Source: Symsagittifera roscoffensis (taxonomy: Eukaryota > Xenacoelomorpha > Acoela > Convolutidae). From it: a DNA stretch of 64,000 nucleotides. Shown here one piece after another: positions 56,269 to 64,000 of the stretch. The notes beneath the pieces were generated by a model that was given only the letters and a program-made list of their open reading frames with translations, was not told where the DNA came from and made no database searches. Every line of letters begins with the position of its first letter. The stretch's first letter is position 1. The translations under genes and the position numbers were made by a program. The stretch covers positions 84,096,012 to 84,160,011 of the forward strand of contig NC_087062.1 in the NCBI RefSeq assembly GCF_963678635.1, in the 5' to 3' direction.

Positions 56269-57749
56269 TCGAGCAGATGTGCTGTCACATCTGCTTCATA
56301 TCCAATGTGTACTGCGTCTTGTTCCATCATGGCGTCATGGCCTATCCTGCGGACCTTGAGTTCCTCTTCTCCCAAATAGATCTGCCCTATTTGGTCATCA
56401 TCTGTTGTTACATAAGTCCTGGTGTAGATACTGATCCCATCCACGTTCAGCATCACTTGATACGGCCCATAGACTTCTAGGTAGCGTCCATGAAGTTTCT
56501 TCGTGCGAGGGCCACCCGTCGTTAGTAGTGCCCTCACAGCCCTCGACTCGGTGCGTGGCTCCATCTGCCTCAGATAGTCTGCATATGTGTCCAAATGCAT
56601 CAAAGTGAACTCAGACGGTTCACTCAGATTTCTGATTACCTGATGCCCTGCCACCGAGATTATCGACTGTATTTTACTTCCTTGCGGTGCCATACCGAAC
56701 CTCTGACCAGAGATAACATTAAGTTTCATGCTCAAGCTGCTTGGTGCTTTTGCCTCTTCAACTTCCGTTGCTTCGAAGGCGTTCAATTGCTCCTGTAATT
56801 TTTCATTCTCCAGCTCGAGTTTCACCTTTTGTTCAATCTCTTTCGTCACTAGTTCCTGTTGTACTCTATTTATAGCATCCCTCGCAGCTGCCCTATAATC
56901 GATTTTGAAGTCATCGGCCGCAGTTGCTGGTTCTGGTTCACGTGCTTCCTCTGTTACCACTTGCATCTTCTTTGCCACCAGCTCTTGAGGTTTATCTTTT
57001 CTGCGTGCCTCCGCTTCGCTCAAAAGTCGAGCCTTGCTGGCTTTCACTCCTGACAAAGCTTCTTCATGTCTTGGATGCTTGATGTCTGCCACTGCATCCC
57101 GGAATTGCGGACAATCTGATTTAAAATGACCTTCCAAGTTACAAAAGAAACACCTCGGGCCGAATTTCGCAATTACTCCTCTCATGAAATCCTCCTGGTC
57201 CAACTCTGACGAATCTTCGTCCTCGAGGCTAAAGCCTATTGCTTTCATGCCTTGCTTGTAAGCTGGGCATGCTGACACATGATGGTCTGTTGAACTGCAA
57301 TTAGCACAAGAGCGTCTCTTGTCCATATCATCCCTCGGCTTGTACCAATTGTTCCCTTGGTTTGCTGGTCCGTTGTTAAAATTGCCATAATTGTTCTTGT
57401 AATATCCAGATCTCGAAGGAGGTTTCAACAATAGATACTCTTTTGATTTGAGCCTCAACTCCTCCGGTGTTGGCGCATTAGTTGATAGTGGTGTGTAATG
57501 CGTTGCTAGCATCGTACGAAGTTCGTCATTTTTCACAGCATCGATGAATTTTGAGGCTACGGCCAGGTTCATCCTTCGGTTTGACTCATCCGGTTGGCTG
57601 CGTCTTCTCAGCATTTCCAAATCATCGAGAAACTTGTCTATTGTTTCATCTTCTCGTTGCCTCCGCTTCTCGAAGCGCATCATCGCCTGGTGCCCCTGCA
57701 CCCCTGATCTCAGCAGTGTCACGTTGATACTGTTTCTTGGCCATGACAC
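55980..57749 (-). CDS. Gag C-terminal half (capsid, two zinc knuckles) and protease start
   Basis: 589 codons. Residues 1-110 continue a Ty3-type capsid (FEKRRQREDETIDKFLDDLE, then RMNLAVASKFID). Two CX2CX4HX4C knuckles follow: CANCSSTDHHVSAC near 150 and CFFCNLEGHFKSDC near 200, which bind the genomic RNA. A coiled-coil-like stretch lies at about 297-335. The retropepsin active site LLDTGAVVS has Asp507. The frame then leaves the protease between the flap region and the ILGRDF block and ends about 30 codons later in an out-of-frame tail. The first codons (MSWPRNS...) are also out of the natural frame, overlapping the end of the upstream gag frame by 104 nt. Confidence 0.88.
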   Translation of the reverse strand: MSWPRNSINVTLLRSGVQGHQAMMRFEKRRQREDETIDKFLDDLEMLRRRSQPDESNRRMNLAVASKFIDAVKNDELRTMLATHYTPLSTNAPTPEELRLKSKEYLLLKPPSRSGYYKNNYGNFNNGPANQGNNWYKPRDDMDKRRSCANCSSTDHHVSACPAYKQGMKAIGFSLEDEDSSELDQEDFMRGVIAKFGPRCFFCNLEGHFKSDCPQFRDAVADIKHPRHEEALSGVKASKARLLSEAEARRKDKPQELVAKKMQVVTEEAREPEPATAADDFKIDYRAAARDAINRVQQELVTKEIEQKVKLELENEKLQEQLNAFEATEVEEAKAPSSLSMKLNVISGQRFGMAPQGSKIQSIISVAGHQVIRNLSEPSEFTLMHLDTYADYLRQMEPRTESRAVRALLTTGGPRTKKLHGRYLEVYGPYQVMLNVDGISIYTRTYVTTDDDQIGQIYLGEEELKVRRIGHDAMMEQDAVHIGYEADVTAHLLDTNGTKIGVTGLLDTGAVVSVMPIKTWERMGFTREDLIPTNLRLAAANRGAIYVAGRTPITVLHMGGRDLFDELPGGRESGRCRPIHLGQRFCQEF

Positions 57750-59676
57750 AGTTCAGGGCTGTCCCTTCTAAGTTGCTGGTGAGCGCGCTGCATTCCTGTC
57801 TCTCCGACAAGTCCTCTTCCTCGAAATGCAGCTTCATTACCTCTATCCAGGTATCAATACAGCCATCAAATTCGTCTTTGTAGCATCTTGGTTTCTTAAA
57901 GACTCTTCTGGACTTCTCACTGCGTTCATTGGTCCTTGATAACCTTGTCAGGAATGTCTCCAAAGACCTGTTTAGGGGTTCAAATGCTGTGACCATTGCC
58001 GTAGCATCCCTTGAGTGTCCTGCTTGAGTGTCCTCACACCTCGTCGAAGGCTCTGTATGAGGTGCATCCCTGCAATCCGAATCGCCGTGAGTGTTTCCCT
58101 CTTGACCTACATGACTCCTCTTCGGGCTTGCATGCCCCTTGTTGCCGGAATCACTTCTCCCAGTCGCATGTGTGCCTTGCGTTGGTCGTTCGTTCGAGGT
58201 TTGTCTGTTCCCGGTTGAACTTGCTCTACTGTTCGGGCCCCATGCTGTATTACCCCTTGTGGCATAGCCTGATGAACTGCCCCTGCCTCTAGTGGATCCA
58301 TACGTCTTCCTCCTTTGATGTTCATTGAAGTTCACCCTCGGTTCCCTGCTTGGACCTCCCGAATTCGGCTCTCCTTCTTTTGGTCCACTCTTGCTGCTTA
58401 GTAGCCCGTCCAACCTATCCATGATAGCCTGAGTTCGCCTCTCCATCATCGCGTCTATCTTTGTGTCAAGAGACCCAAGAGACTGCTCTTGCTGAATTCT
58501 TAATTTCTCCATGTCGGCTCTTAAGCGTAACTCCCTCTGTTCCGCCTCTCTTGTCATTCGCGACAAGTTCCTCGTCATATGTTCGTCCGTTCTTTCTTTC
58601 AAGCGTTTTTCGCTCCTGTCAACTTCTTGTCTGTTGCGGTTTATTTCTTCCCGCAGCCTTTCCCTCTCAATGTGAACTGCTCTTTCTAGTTCACTCATCC
58701 TTATCGACATCTGTTCATTTTGTTCTCCTAAACTGCCCACTATGTTGTTTAAGGCTTCCTCTAGTGCTGCCCCGTTATCCACGAGTGGCGTCACTAGTGG
58801 CGGTGTAACCCTGTCGGTCCCAGTTAACTTCGTGCTTGTCGAGATCCGGGCCTTGACTCTCTGCTTCAACGTCTTTTCATTATTTATTTCAGGATCCATT
58901 AACGCATTGCCGAGCCCTCTGGTTCTACTCTCTTCAGGTTGCGGCTCCGAACTTGTCCTAATCGCGAAGTCCTTTGACTGGCCCGGTGTGTTTGCCTCCT
59001 TGCTTATCGTTGTCACTACACCAAATTTGTCCATGGTTCCAGTCTCTCTTCCGACGTGTGCCTCACTCTCCTGGATCGAACTATTGAGGCTGACTTGAGA
59101 TCCAAAGTCCCCTTGCTCCTCTTCATCCTCTTCCTCCTGGGACTCACCATCGTTTCCTGCTCCTCCTCCCATGCTGAATGGAAAGATGTTTCCGAAGGTG
59201 TTCTTCATTCTTTCTGAGAACGATGATGAGGTTGCTTGTTTCCCAGTTCCGCTTGCCATCATAGTGTTGTCTGTCGGAGATCTTCTAGTTGCCGTTACTT
59301 CAGTTGAGATGTCGGACAGTTCCGACATCTCCTCTCGATCCAATGTCCCGGTGGAAGTAGCAAAATCATGGCCTTGTTCTACCGGAGTAGATTCACTCGC
59401 CAGCCTTCTGCCTCTCCCTTCCAGTCCATTTACTCCCTGGTTGTCGTTCATGGTATGGTCCGTATTGACCTCCACTTCTAACAGTTCTCTTCGCTCTTCC
59501 GAGGTCTTCTGACTTCTCGTTTCAACCATTCTGCCTGAAACCGTCTCCCCTTTATCGGACCGGGATCGCTTGATCCAATCCACAAAAGGATCGGTCATCG
59601 TTTCTCTTTGCTTTTCAGGTATGAATTTCCTAGAGCTATTACCTCGTTTTGGTATCCTTGACTTGTCTAGACTCAT
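57646..59676 (-). CDS. Gag N-terminal half
   Basis: 676 codons starting at ATG. The first 300 residues are low-complexity, rich in Ser, Thr, Glu and Arg. Residues about 319-425 form a long coiled coil (MSELERAVHIERERLREE and following), probably for Gag assembly. A GSTRGRGSSSGYATRG stretch (near 460) is an RGG-like RNA-binding segment. From about 595 a Ty3-type capsid begins (YKDEFDGCIDTWIEVM, then SALTSNLEGTALNCVM). It loses the natural frame after QRDTAE, and the capsid goes on in the next frame downstream, so a frame change within the capsid separates the two halves. A short deletion would explain it; a programmed shift inside a capsid would be unusual. Confidence 0.85.
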   Translation of the reverse strand: MSLDKSRIPKRGNSSRKFIPEKQRETMTDPFVDWIKRSRSDKGETVSGRMVETRSQKTSEERRELLEVEVNTDHTMNDNQGVNGLEGRGRRLASESTPVEQGHDFATSTGTLDREEMSELSDISTEVTATRRSPTDNTMMASGTGKQATSSSFSERMKNTFGNIFPFSMGGGAGNDGESQEEEDEEEQGDFGSQVSLNSSIQESEAHVGRETGTMDKFGVVTTISKEANTPGQSKDFAIRTSSEPQPEESRTRGLGNALMDPEINNEKTLKQRVKARISTSTKLTGTDRVTPPLVTPLVDNGAALEEALNNIVGSLGEQNEQMSIRMSELERAVHIERERLREEINRNRQEVDRSEKRLKERTDEHMTRNLSRMTREAEQRELRLRADMEKLRIQQEQSLGSLDTKIDAMMERRTQAIMDRLDGLLSSKSGPKEGEPNSGGPSREPRVNFNEHQRRKTYGSTRGRGSSSGYATRGNTAWGPNSRASSTGNRQTSNERPTQGTHATGRSDSGNKGHASPKRSHVGQEGNTHGDSDCRDAPHTEPSTRCEDTQAGHSRDATAMVTAFEPLNRSLETFLTRLSRTNERSEKSRRVFKKPRCYKDEFDGCIDTWIEVMKLHFEEEDLSERQECSALTSNLEGTALNCVMAKKQYQRDTAEIRGAGAPGDDALREAEATRR

Positions 59677-60437
59677 TCTTCTCTATTTGTCACTTTCCTA
59701 TGCCTACTCTTGACTCAATTGCTAGAGACCTTATAGTTTTATTAACAATAATAATGACACAACACAATAAATTTCACCAGATTCTATTAAATAGTGACCA
59801 CGAATCCCTGTGTTGTCAGAGTACAGTTTGTATAAAATTTATTCACACTAACCGATTATCGGTCCAAAGATCTGGAAACTAGCACAATATGATGTTATCA
59901 GTCAATTTAAAAGATAGTGTATTCACTACCCAATCAAGCACAGTTTACGTTGATTTAAAATCAAAAACAAATAATTTATTTTGACACAATATGAATGTAT
60001 ATATAAAAAAAACGTAGGTGTCTTGTACTCTTAGTCGGTCGCAGTACAATAGTCGAACCTGTCTTTTAAAGAAAAAGCTTTCCCTGCTCGGTGCCGCACC
60101 AAACAGACAAAACTTTGAAGGCAGTAATTTTCTTAAGTGGGCGTCTATTGCACCCACCGAGTACTGTGTTACCTATCTGCCTTCGGACTGCCCGAGCTAG
60201 ACCTACTAAAATCCTCAGGGCAGTCACTTTTCCCAAAAACGTCTTATGTTTCAATCCACACCAATGAATCACGCTCTTTTTAATTTAGACTTAGTGTCGC
60301 GAATATCCGAGTTCGGACCTGTTTTGTATTAGTCTGGTTCTTATTGAAAGACACTGATACCTAGCCTGTGTGTTAATAACCTAATACCTCTCACTTTTTA
60401 GTCTTTCTTTCGTCTACCTAAGTCCTTAATAAAATAA

Positions 60438-62047
60438 TACCCCTCCGGATTGGCACAAATAGGACCCTTCCGGACTGTCAGAATATAGACCCCTCCGGAT
60501 TGGGACCCCTCCGAGTTACTTAATAGTAGACCCCTCCGGATTTGGACCCCTCCGAATTAGCAACTATAAGACCCCTCCGGATTCGGACCCCTCCGGTTTT
60601 GTGGAAAGTAGACCCCTCCGGATTCGGAGCCCTTAGCCCTGTCAAAGTAGCTTTTCGTAGTTTTCTTAATTTCAGCTTATACCCCTCCGGATACGTTCTC
60701 CGATGCTTTTATACGTCCTTTCCTAGACCCCTCCGGATTGAAGTTAAGGCACTTATTTGACAATTCACACTAACGGTGAAGGGTCTTATCACTTGCCTAA
60801 TTTCGACTCTATTATGGTTGTCTTGTGCCTTCAGCCCTCCCTTTTTGTCTAGAACTGTCCTAAGTTACTTAGTTCAATCGCTATCAACTTTTGGTAGGGG
60901 TATAAGGGTTTTTCAGAAAAATTTATAAAACGTGAAGGGTGTACCCCCTCCGGATTTGTGTAATTTGCTAAAAACAATCTCAAGAAATTTTCTCGCTCGT
61001 TTTTCCGGGAAATTTCCCGATCCTGACAGTAAGCTCAGCTAATCTCTGATCTGTTGGTACCAAGATCAACTCGATATGCCCTGTAGTTCCAAAGTTATTA
61101 ACCAAAACGTCTTTTTTGTAAACTCAAAAAATTTCTCACTTATAGGTTCCACCTAACTTTTTCCGCAATTCTGTTCCTTTCGACCTAAAAATTATTGATC
61201 CGAGCTCAGAAGGCCTATACTCTTCTAGGTCAATGCAAAAGACCCGATCTAAAACGCTTTTGTAGAAAAAATTTGCGAAAAACTATGCCACCTGGACCCC
61301 TCCGGATTGATGAATCCACCAAATCAAACACGTTATGTTCGATTTCTCTGCAACCCGGAAGGCTTTCGGGTAGCGGGTTTTAAAACTCGTAGATTCACTA
61401 GTGGACGTTGTCCGAACAACTATTTTTACTGTCCTAACTCAAAGATTTCAAAAAATTTTCTGATTTTATAGTGTTTCTTACTATCAAAAAATGGGAAAAT
61501 TTGGTTTTTGGTACCAAACTAGTTCCAACCACTTCCGAACTAAAGTTAACCGGTTCTACTTATTACAGTAGTACAGTTACAATGTAACACACTAACTTAG
61601 CGCTTTTTTCCGTTTCAAAAAATATCGATGTCTCAAAAATCGCGACTTGTGGGGGGATCAAAATATCGCTATTTTGACCCTAAAAACCGGTCTGTTTTCG
61701 TTGTTTTTCACTGAAAAACGATATAAGACTATTAATATAGGCTATATAAGTAATAATATTAGTAATACTATACCCCTCCGGGTTTGTTTATTATCCGAAT
61801 TAGGGTGCTTAACTCGGATATTCGCAGTTCGGTGAAGGGTCACTACAGTGCAGCACTGTCGAGCCCCCCACAGATTACTATCTTACTTTTTGTACCAAAA
61901 AGGATACAAAACTTGTTAACGATACCCAACAGTCGATTGTTGTTGTCGTTGAGCCCCTTCTTGTTGCTCCTTGTACTGCTTGCTGGATCGGTCTTCACCC
62001 AGGACCCTTCCCAATTGAGCGCAAATCAGCTGACCCTTCCGGATTGA
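60438..62047 (-). promoter_or_regulatory. Array of about 15 copies of a leader motif (sense AATCCGGAGGGGTC)
   Basis: On the plus strand the word is GACCCCTCCGGATT. Copies are at about 60439, 60463, 60488, 60504, 60529, 60545, 60570, 60585, 60611, 60681, 60726, 60943, 61294, 61772 and 62032, with single-base variants (CCTTCCGG, CCTCCGAA, CCTCCGGG). Ten or more lie within 300 bp with irregular spacing of 15-70 bp. Position and layout recall the array of su(Hw) sites in the leader of Drosophila gypsy, which acts as an insulator and enhancer; the motif itself is different. A protein-binding or RNA-binding role is inferred. Confidence 0.8.
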
Positions 62048-62582
62048 GCGCAATTTATCATTAACGTGCCTAAATGCTCAAATAACCCTACAGTACAAGC
62101 CTCACAAACGGGCTACAAAATTGATCGTAACGATCCTGACTGATATAAATGCCTGTAACAACAATATATCTATCAACAACAAACGGGGGGGGGGGTTGAA
62201 TCACATCTTGTCTGGGGGGATGATTTCTACTGATTTTTTACTTTTTTTACTGTTTTTGGTTTTTTCGGTTATTTTTTATGTTTTTTGTTTTTCTTGGGTA
62301 CTATACTACTTTTTGTTTGGTTTTACTTATATCTTTAAGTGTTTTTGGTCACCAACCACTCAGGGGACGAGGAGACGGCCGATCCCCCCACCCTTCCTGG
62401 TTCGTGAATTTTCGGTCTTAACTAGGTTAAAAAACTTTTCACGGCAATCCGGAAGGCCTCCGCGTTCCGAACTACCCTTCCGCCCCGGCGGTTTAGGCCT
62501 ATTAAGGGCGTTAATGTGAGCATCCGCTCGGCGCGGAGTGCTCGTTAACGGTTCCGCCGGTCATGATGTTATAAAAGAATAA

Positions 62583-62597
62583 CACCCAGGAGCGCCA
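62583..62597 (-). other. Candidate tRNA primer binding site
   Basis: Read in sense this is TGGCGCTCCTGGGTG, complementary to a tRNA 3' end finishing in GCGCCA. It lies 12 nt inside the 5' LTR. Most Ty3/gypsy elements have 0-8 nt here, so either the LTR edge or the site should be regarded with care. I could not name the tRNA. Confidence 0.55.
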
Positions 62598-62609
62598 TAA
62601 AAACATACA

Positions 62610-63542
62610 TGTAACATTCGCCCGGAAGATACATATCGACGGATAACAAAACTAAGTCTTAAGACGACTGGCTAGCGTCTAAACAGAGCTTTGCATGTTT
62701 TTCGCCGTCTCTACCAAGCCAGTACTTTTCGGTGGTCTTTTCTAACATCGGGTCGACAAAAACGTTACTGTTCTCCGGCTTCGACCAGAACGCTAAAATT
62801 AACTGAATTACATGCAAAAATAAAGAGCTCATGGCTGGGTCTCAGTATCCCCAGACCACGAGGTCACTCCTAAAAACAGGGCTACTACTTATTATATTAC
62901 TATTGTTTTTGTTCAGTAGATAAAAATCATCATCTCCATCGAAGATGGATCAAACCTTTCCCCCCCAACTCTTAGCACCTCATCCTTGTCAAAACTAATC
63001 CAAATATCAATTAAATTCAAGTCAGGACATGCCAGGATGCTAAAAGTTCAAAAGAGTCAATAAAAGTTTTCCGTCCCGAGACCCTTCCGGATTCTTGAAT
63101 CCGGTGAATCAAGCTCCTCAAGTTCGATTTCACGACAACACGGAAGGCTGGTTTCTTACCCTTCACCGTTGTTCGCAACGGCCTTGCAACTATTGTAGCA
63201 GCACAATAGTTGCAAGTCGGAACGTTCTCTGCAATCTGCTGCTGTTTTTCTTCAATTTCGACTTCTTCAATTTCGATAAAGTTGTTCTCGTCAGCGCAAC
63301 TAATGTTGTTGTTTTTTTTTCTCGTTTCTTGTTAAAATGGCCGTTTCAGCATTTCTCAGAAATGTGACGTCATCATTCGAATTTTTGAAATTTTAAAATA
63401 CTAGAATATTCCAGCCTCCACCGTTTGGCTAAACGTTCCAATAACGCCCTTAGTTCTTAAAAACCACCAATCCGGAAGGCTTACTGCTAAAATTCCGAAT
63501 TCTGCAGAGATTGCATTTGTGACATTCTGGTCGAATGTCACA
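62610..63542 (-). repeat. 5' LTR of the giant element
   Basis: 933 bp, same termini as the other LTRs. Differences from the 3' LTR include A/G at the base before CCGTCTC near 62704, AAAGAGCTC for AGTGAGCTC near 62822, and a few others, about a dozen in all. The promoter and transcription start should lie here, but I found no convincing TATA box. Confidence 0.95.
63166..63216 (-). other. Paired hairpins in the 5' LTR
   Basis: 63183-63216 (14-bp stem, 6-nt loop) and 63166-63181 (6-bp stem, 4-nt loop), identical to those of the other two young LTRs. Confidence 0.9.
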
Positions 63543-64000
63543 TTATCACTTCCATATCCAGAAAATTCCAAGGATTTGGACTGGAATACGTGATGAAGGG
63601 ACTCCTGACTGTAACCTCGGTTACTATGATACTTATGACCTTCTGATTACCATTTCAAAAAAAGGAATGGAACTGGACCCGGAAAACGAAATCCAAAAAT
63701 TACTGGACAGAGCTAGTTTTTGACAACAATGTTGCAGGCTTGTTTTTTTTTACTCGTGTCGAGTTTAGTTTTAATCTCTTTAACTCCAATCTTCTTTTTA
63801 TCATATTCACTTCCATATCTAGAAAATTTCCAGGATTTTGACTGGAATTTGTGATGAAGTAACTCCTGACTGTAACATCGGGTTCTATGATACTTTTGAC
63901 CTTCTGCTTGCCCTTTATGGAGAGCGATAAGTTTTATGGAGATCCGGATATAAAATTGTGTCCCGACTGTTTTTCAAGTTTCTAATTTCTGTGATAGAAT
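63543..64000. other. Right flank of the insertion, repeated from 35056
   Basis: These 458 bp correspond to 35056-35512 with very few differences. This shows that the solo LTR and the full element occupy the same target position. The window ends inside it. Confidence 0.93.

Larger units (their letters stand above)
59677..62609 (-). other. Long 5' leader of the giant element
   Basis: The leader between the 5' LTR and gag is 2.9 kb. It contains the candidate primer binding site at its start, a T-rich tract on the plus strand (62224-62345, A-rich in sense), a run of ten G on the plus strand near 62186, and the repeated CCGGAGGGG motif at 60438-62047. No long frame is present. Such length allows packaging and regulatory elements but is far more than needed for reverse transcription. 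Confidence 0.8.
38606..63542 (-). mobile_element. Giant Ty3/gypsy-type LTR retrotransposon with macro and SGNH accessory genes
   Basis: The element is about 24.9 kb, bounded by LTRs 38606-39539 (3') and 62610-63542 (5'), transcribed on the minus strand. The inside is clearly more GC-rich than the host DNA. Gene order in its sense direction is gag, protease, RT, RNase H, integrase, then macro domain, SGNH hydrolase and a 2240-codon frame in the position where an envelope gene would be in errantivirus-like elements. RT before integrase, a DTG protease, two CCHC knuckles and a DD35E integrase with a GPF-type tail place it in the Ty3/gypsy group; no chromodomain was seen. The two LTRs differ at roughly a dozen places by eye. 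A clear target-site duplication was not found; only TTA is shared at the two outer junctions. The copy is defective (gag, protease and accessory frame breaks). Confidence 0.95.

Noticed and set aside
40326-59512. Many open frames on the plus strand within the giant element
   Set aside because: They are antisense shadows of the long minus-strand frames; none has a family resemblance or independent start context.
38600-63550. Target-site duplication of 4-6 bp around the giant element
   Set aside because: The outer flanks read CATTA and TTATC; only TTA is common at the junctions, too short to claim.
1-64000. tRNA, rRNA or other structured RNA genes
   Set aside because: None was recognised by eye; a dedicated scan (tRNAscan-SE, Infernal) would be needed to exclude them.

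Overview
The window looks like AT-rich DNA from an invertebrate animal. There are GT-AG introns (an aquaporin-type gene at 11163-11763), long gene-poor stretches full of short repeats, and several families of metazoan retroelements. No bacterial-style operon, RNA gene or CRISPR array was seen. The species cannot be named from the sequence alone. 200 bases (14766-14965) are an assembly gap.

Layout. 1-11150 is mostly unrecognisable AT-rich DNA, with a decayed non-LTR retrotransposon (about 4130-6010, minus) and two local direct duplications (6190-6660, 8010-8975). 11163-11763 holds the first two exons of an aquaporin-like gene; exon 1 sits in a 26-bp unit repeated three times that triplicates the splice donor. 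12840-13200 has a cluster of GCGGATTCCGC-like words. 14966-26280 is a nest of at least five copies of one non-coding repeat in alternating orientation. 26510-37670 holds four broken copies of one reverse-transcriptase family, one of them carrying an old nested LTR. Two of them lie inside a tandem duplication with a period of about 4.49 kb that also contains a foldback element with 240-bp inverted arms.

The main object is one giant LTR retrotransposon of the Ty3/gypsy type on the minus strand, 38606-63542 (about 24.9 kb, LTRs of 934 and 933 bp). In its own sense the order is: 5' LTR, a candidate primer binding site, a 2.9-kb leader with about 15 copies of a CCGGAGGGGTC-type motif, gag (split in two frames), protease (broken by a frame change and by a 377-bp tandem duplication), RT-RNase H-integrase, then an unusual accessory block. 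The accessory block has (a) an OARD1-like macro (ADP-ribose) domain frame, (b) a 759-codon frame with a complete SGNH/GDSL hydrolase motif set, and (c) a 2240-codon frame of unknown function that begins with a second, degenerate SGNH-like region. Frames (b) and (c) are probably one long polyprotein split by a frame slip in an 18-nt repeat.

The LTRs carry two adjacent hairpins. In an old, strongly diverged LTR at about 26900-27701 both hairpins are still formed, but by different bases, which suggests selection on an RNA structure. A solo LTR at 34117-35055 has the same flanks as the full element, so the window contains both the recombined and the full-length state of one insertion (tandem duplication, or two haplotypes assembled in series). 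This copy of the element is defective in gag, protease and the accessory frame, but the frames are long and its LTRs differ at only about a dozen places, so the family was probably active fairly recently. All assignments are by reading; no alignments or searches were run.
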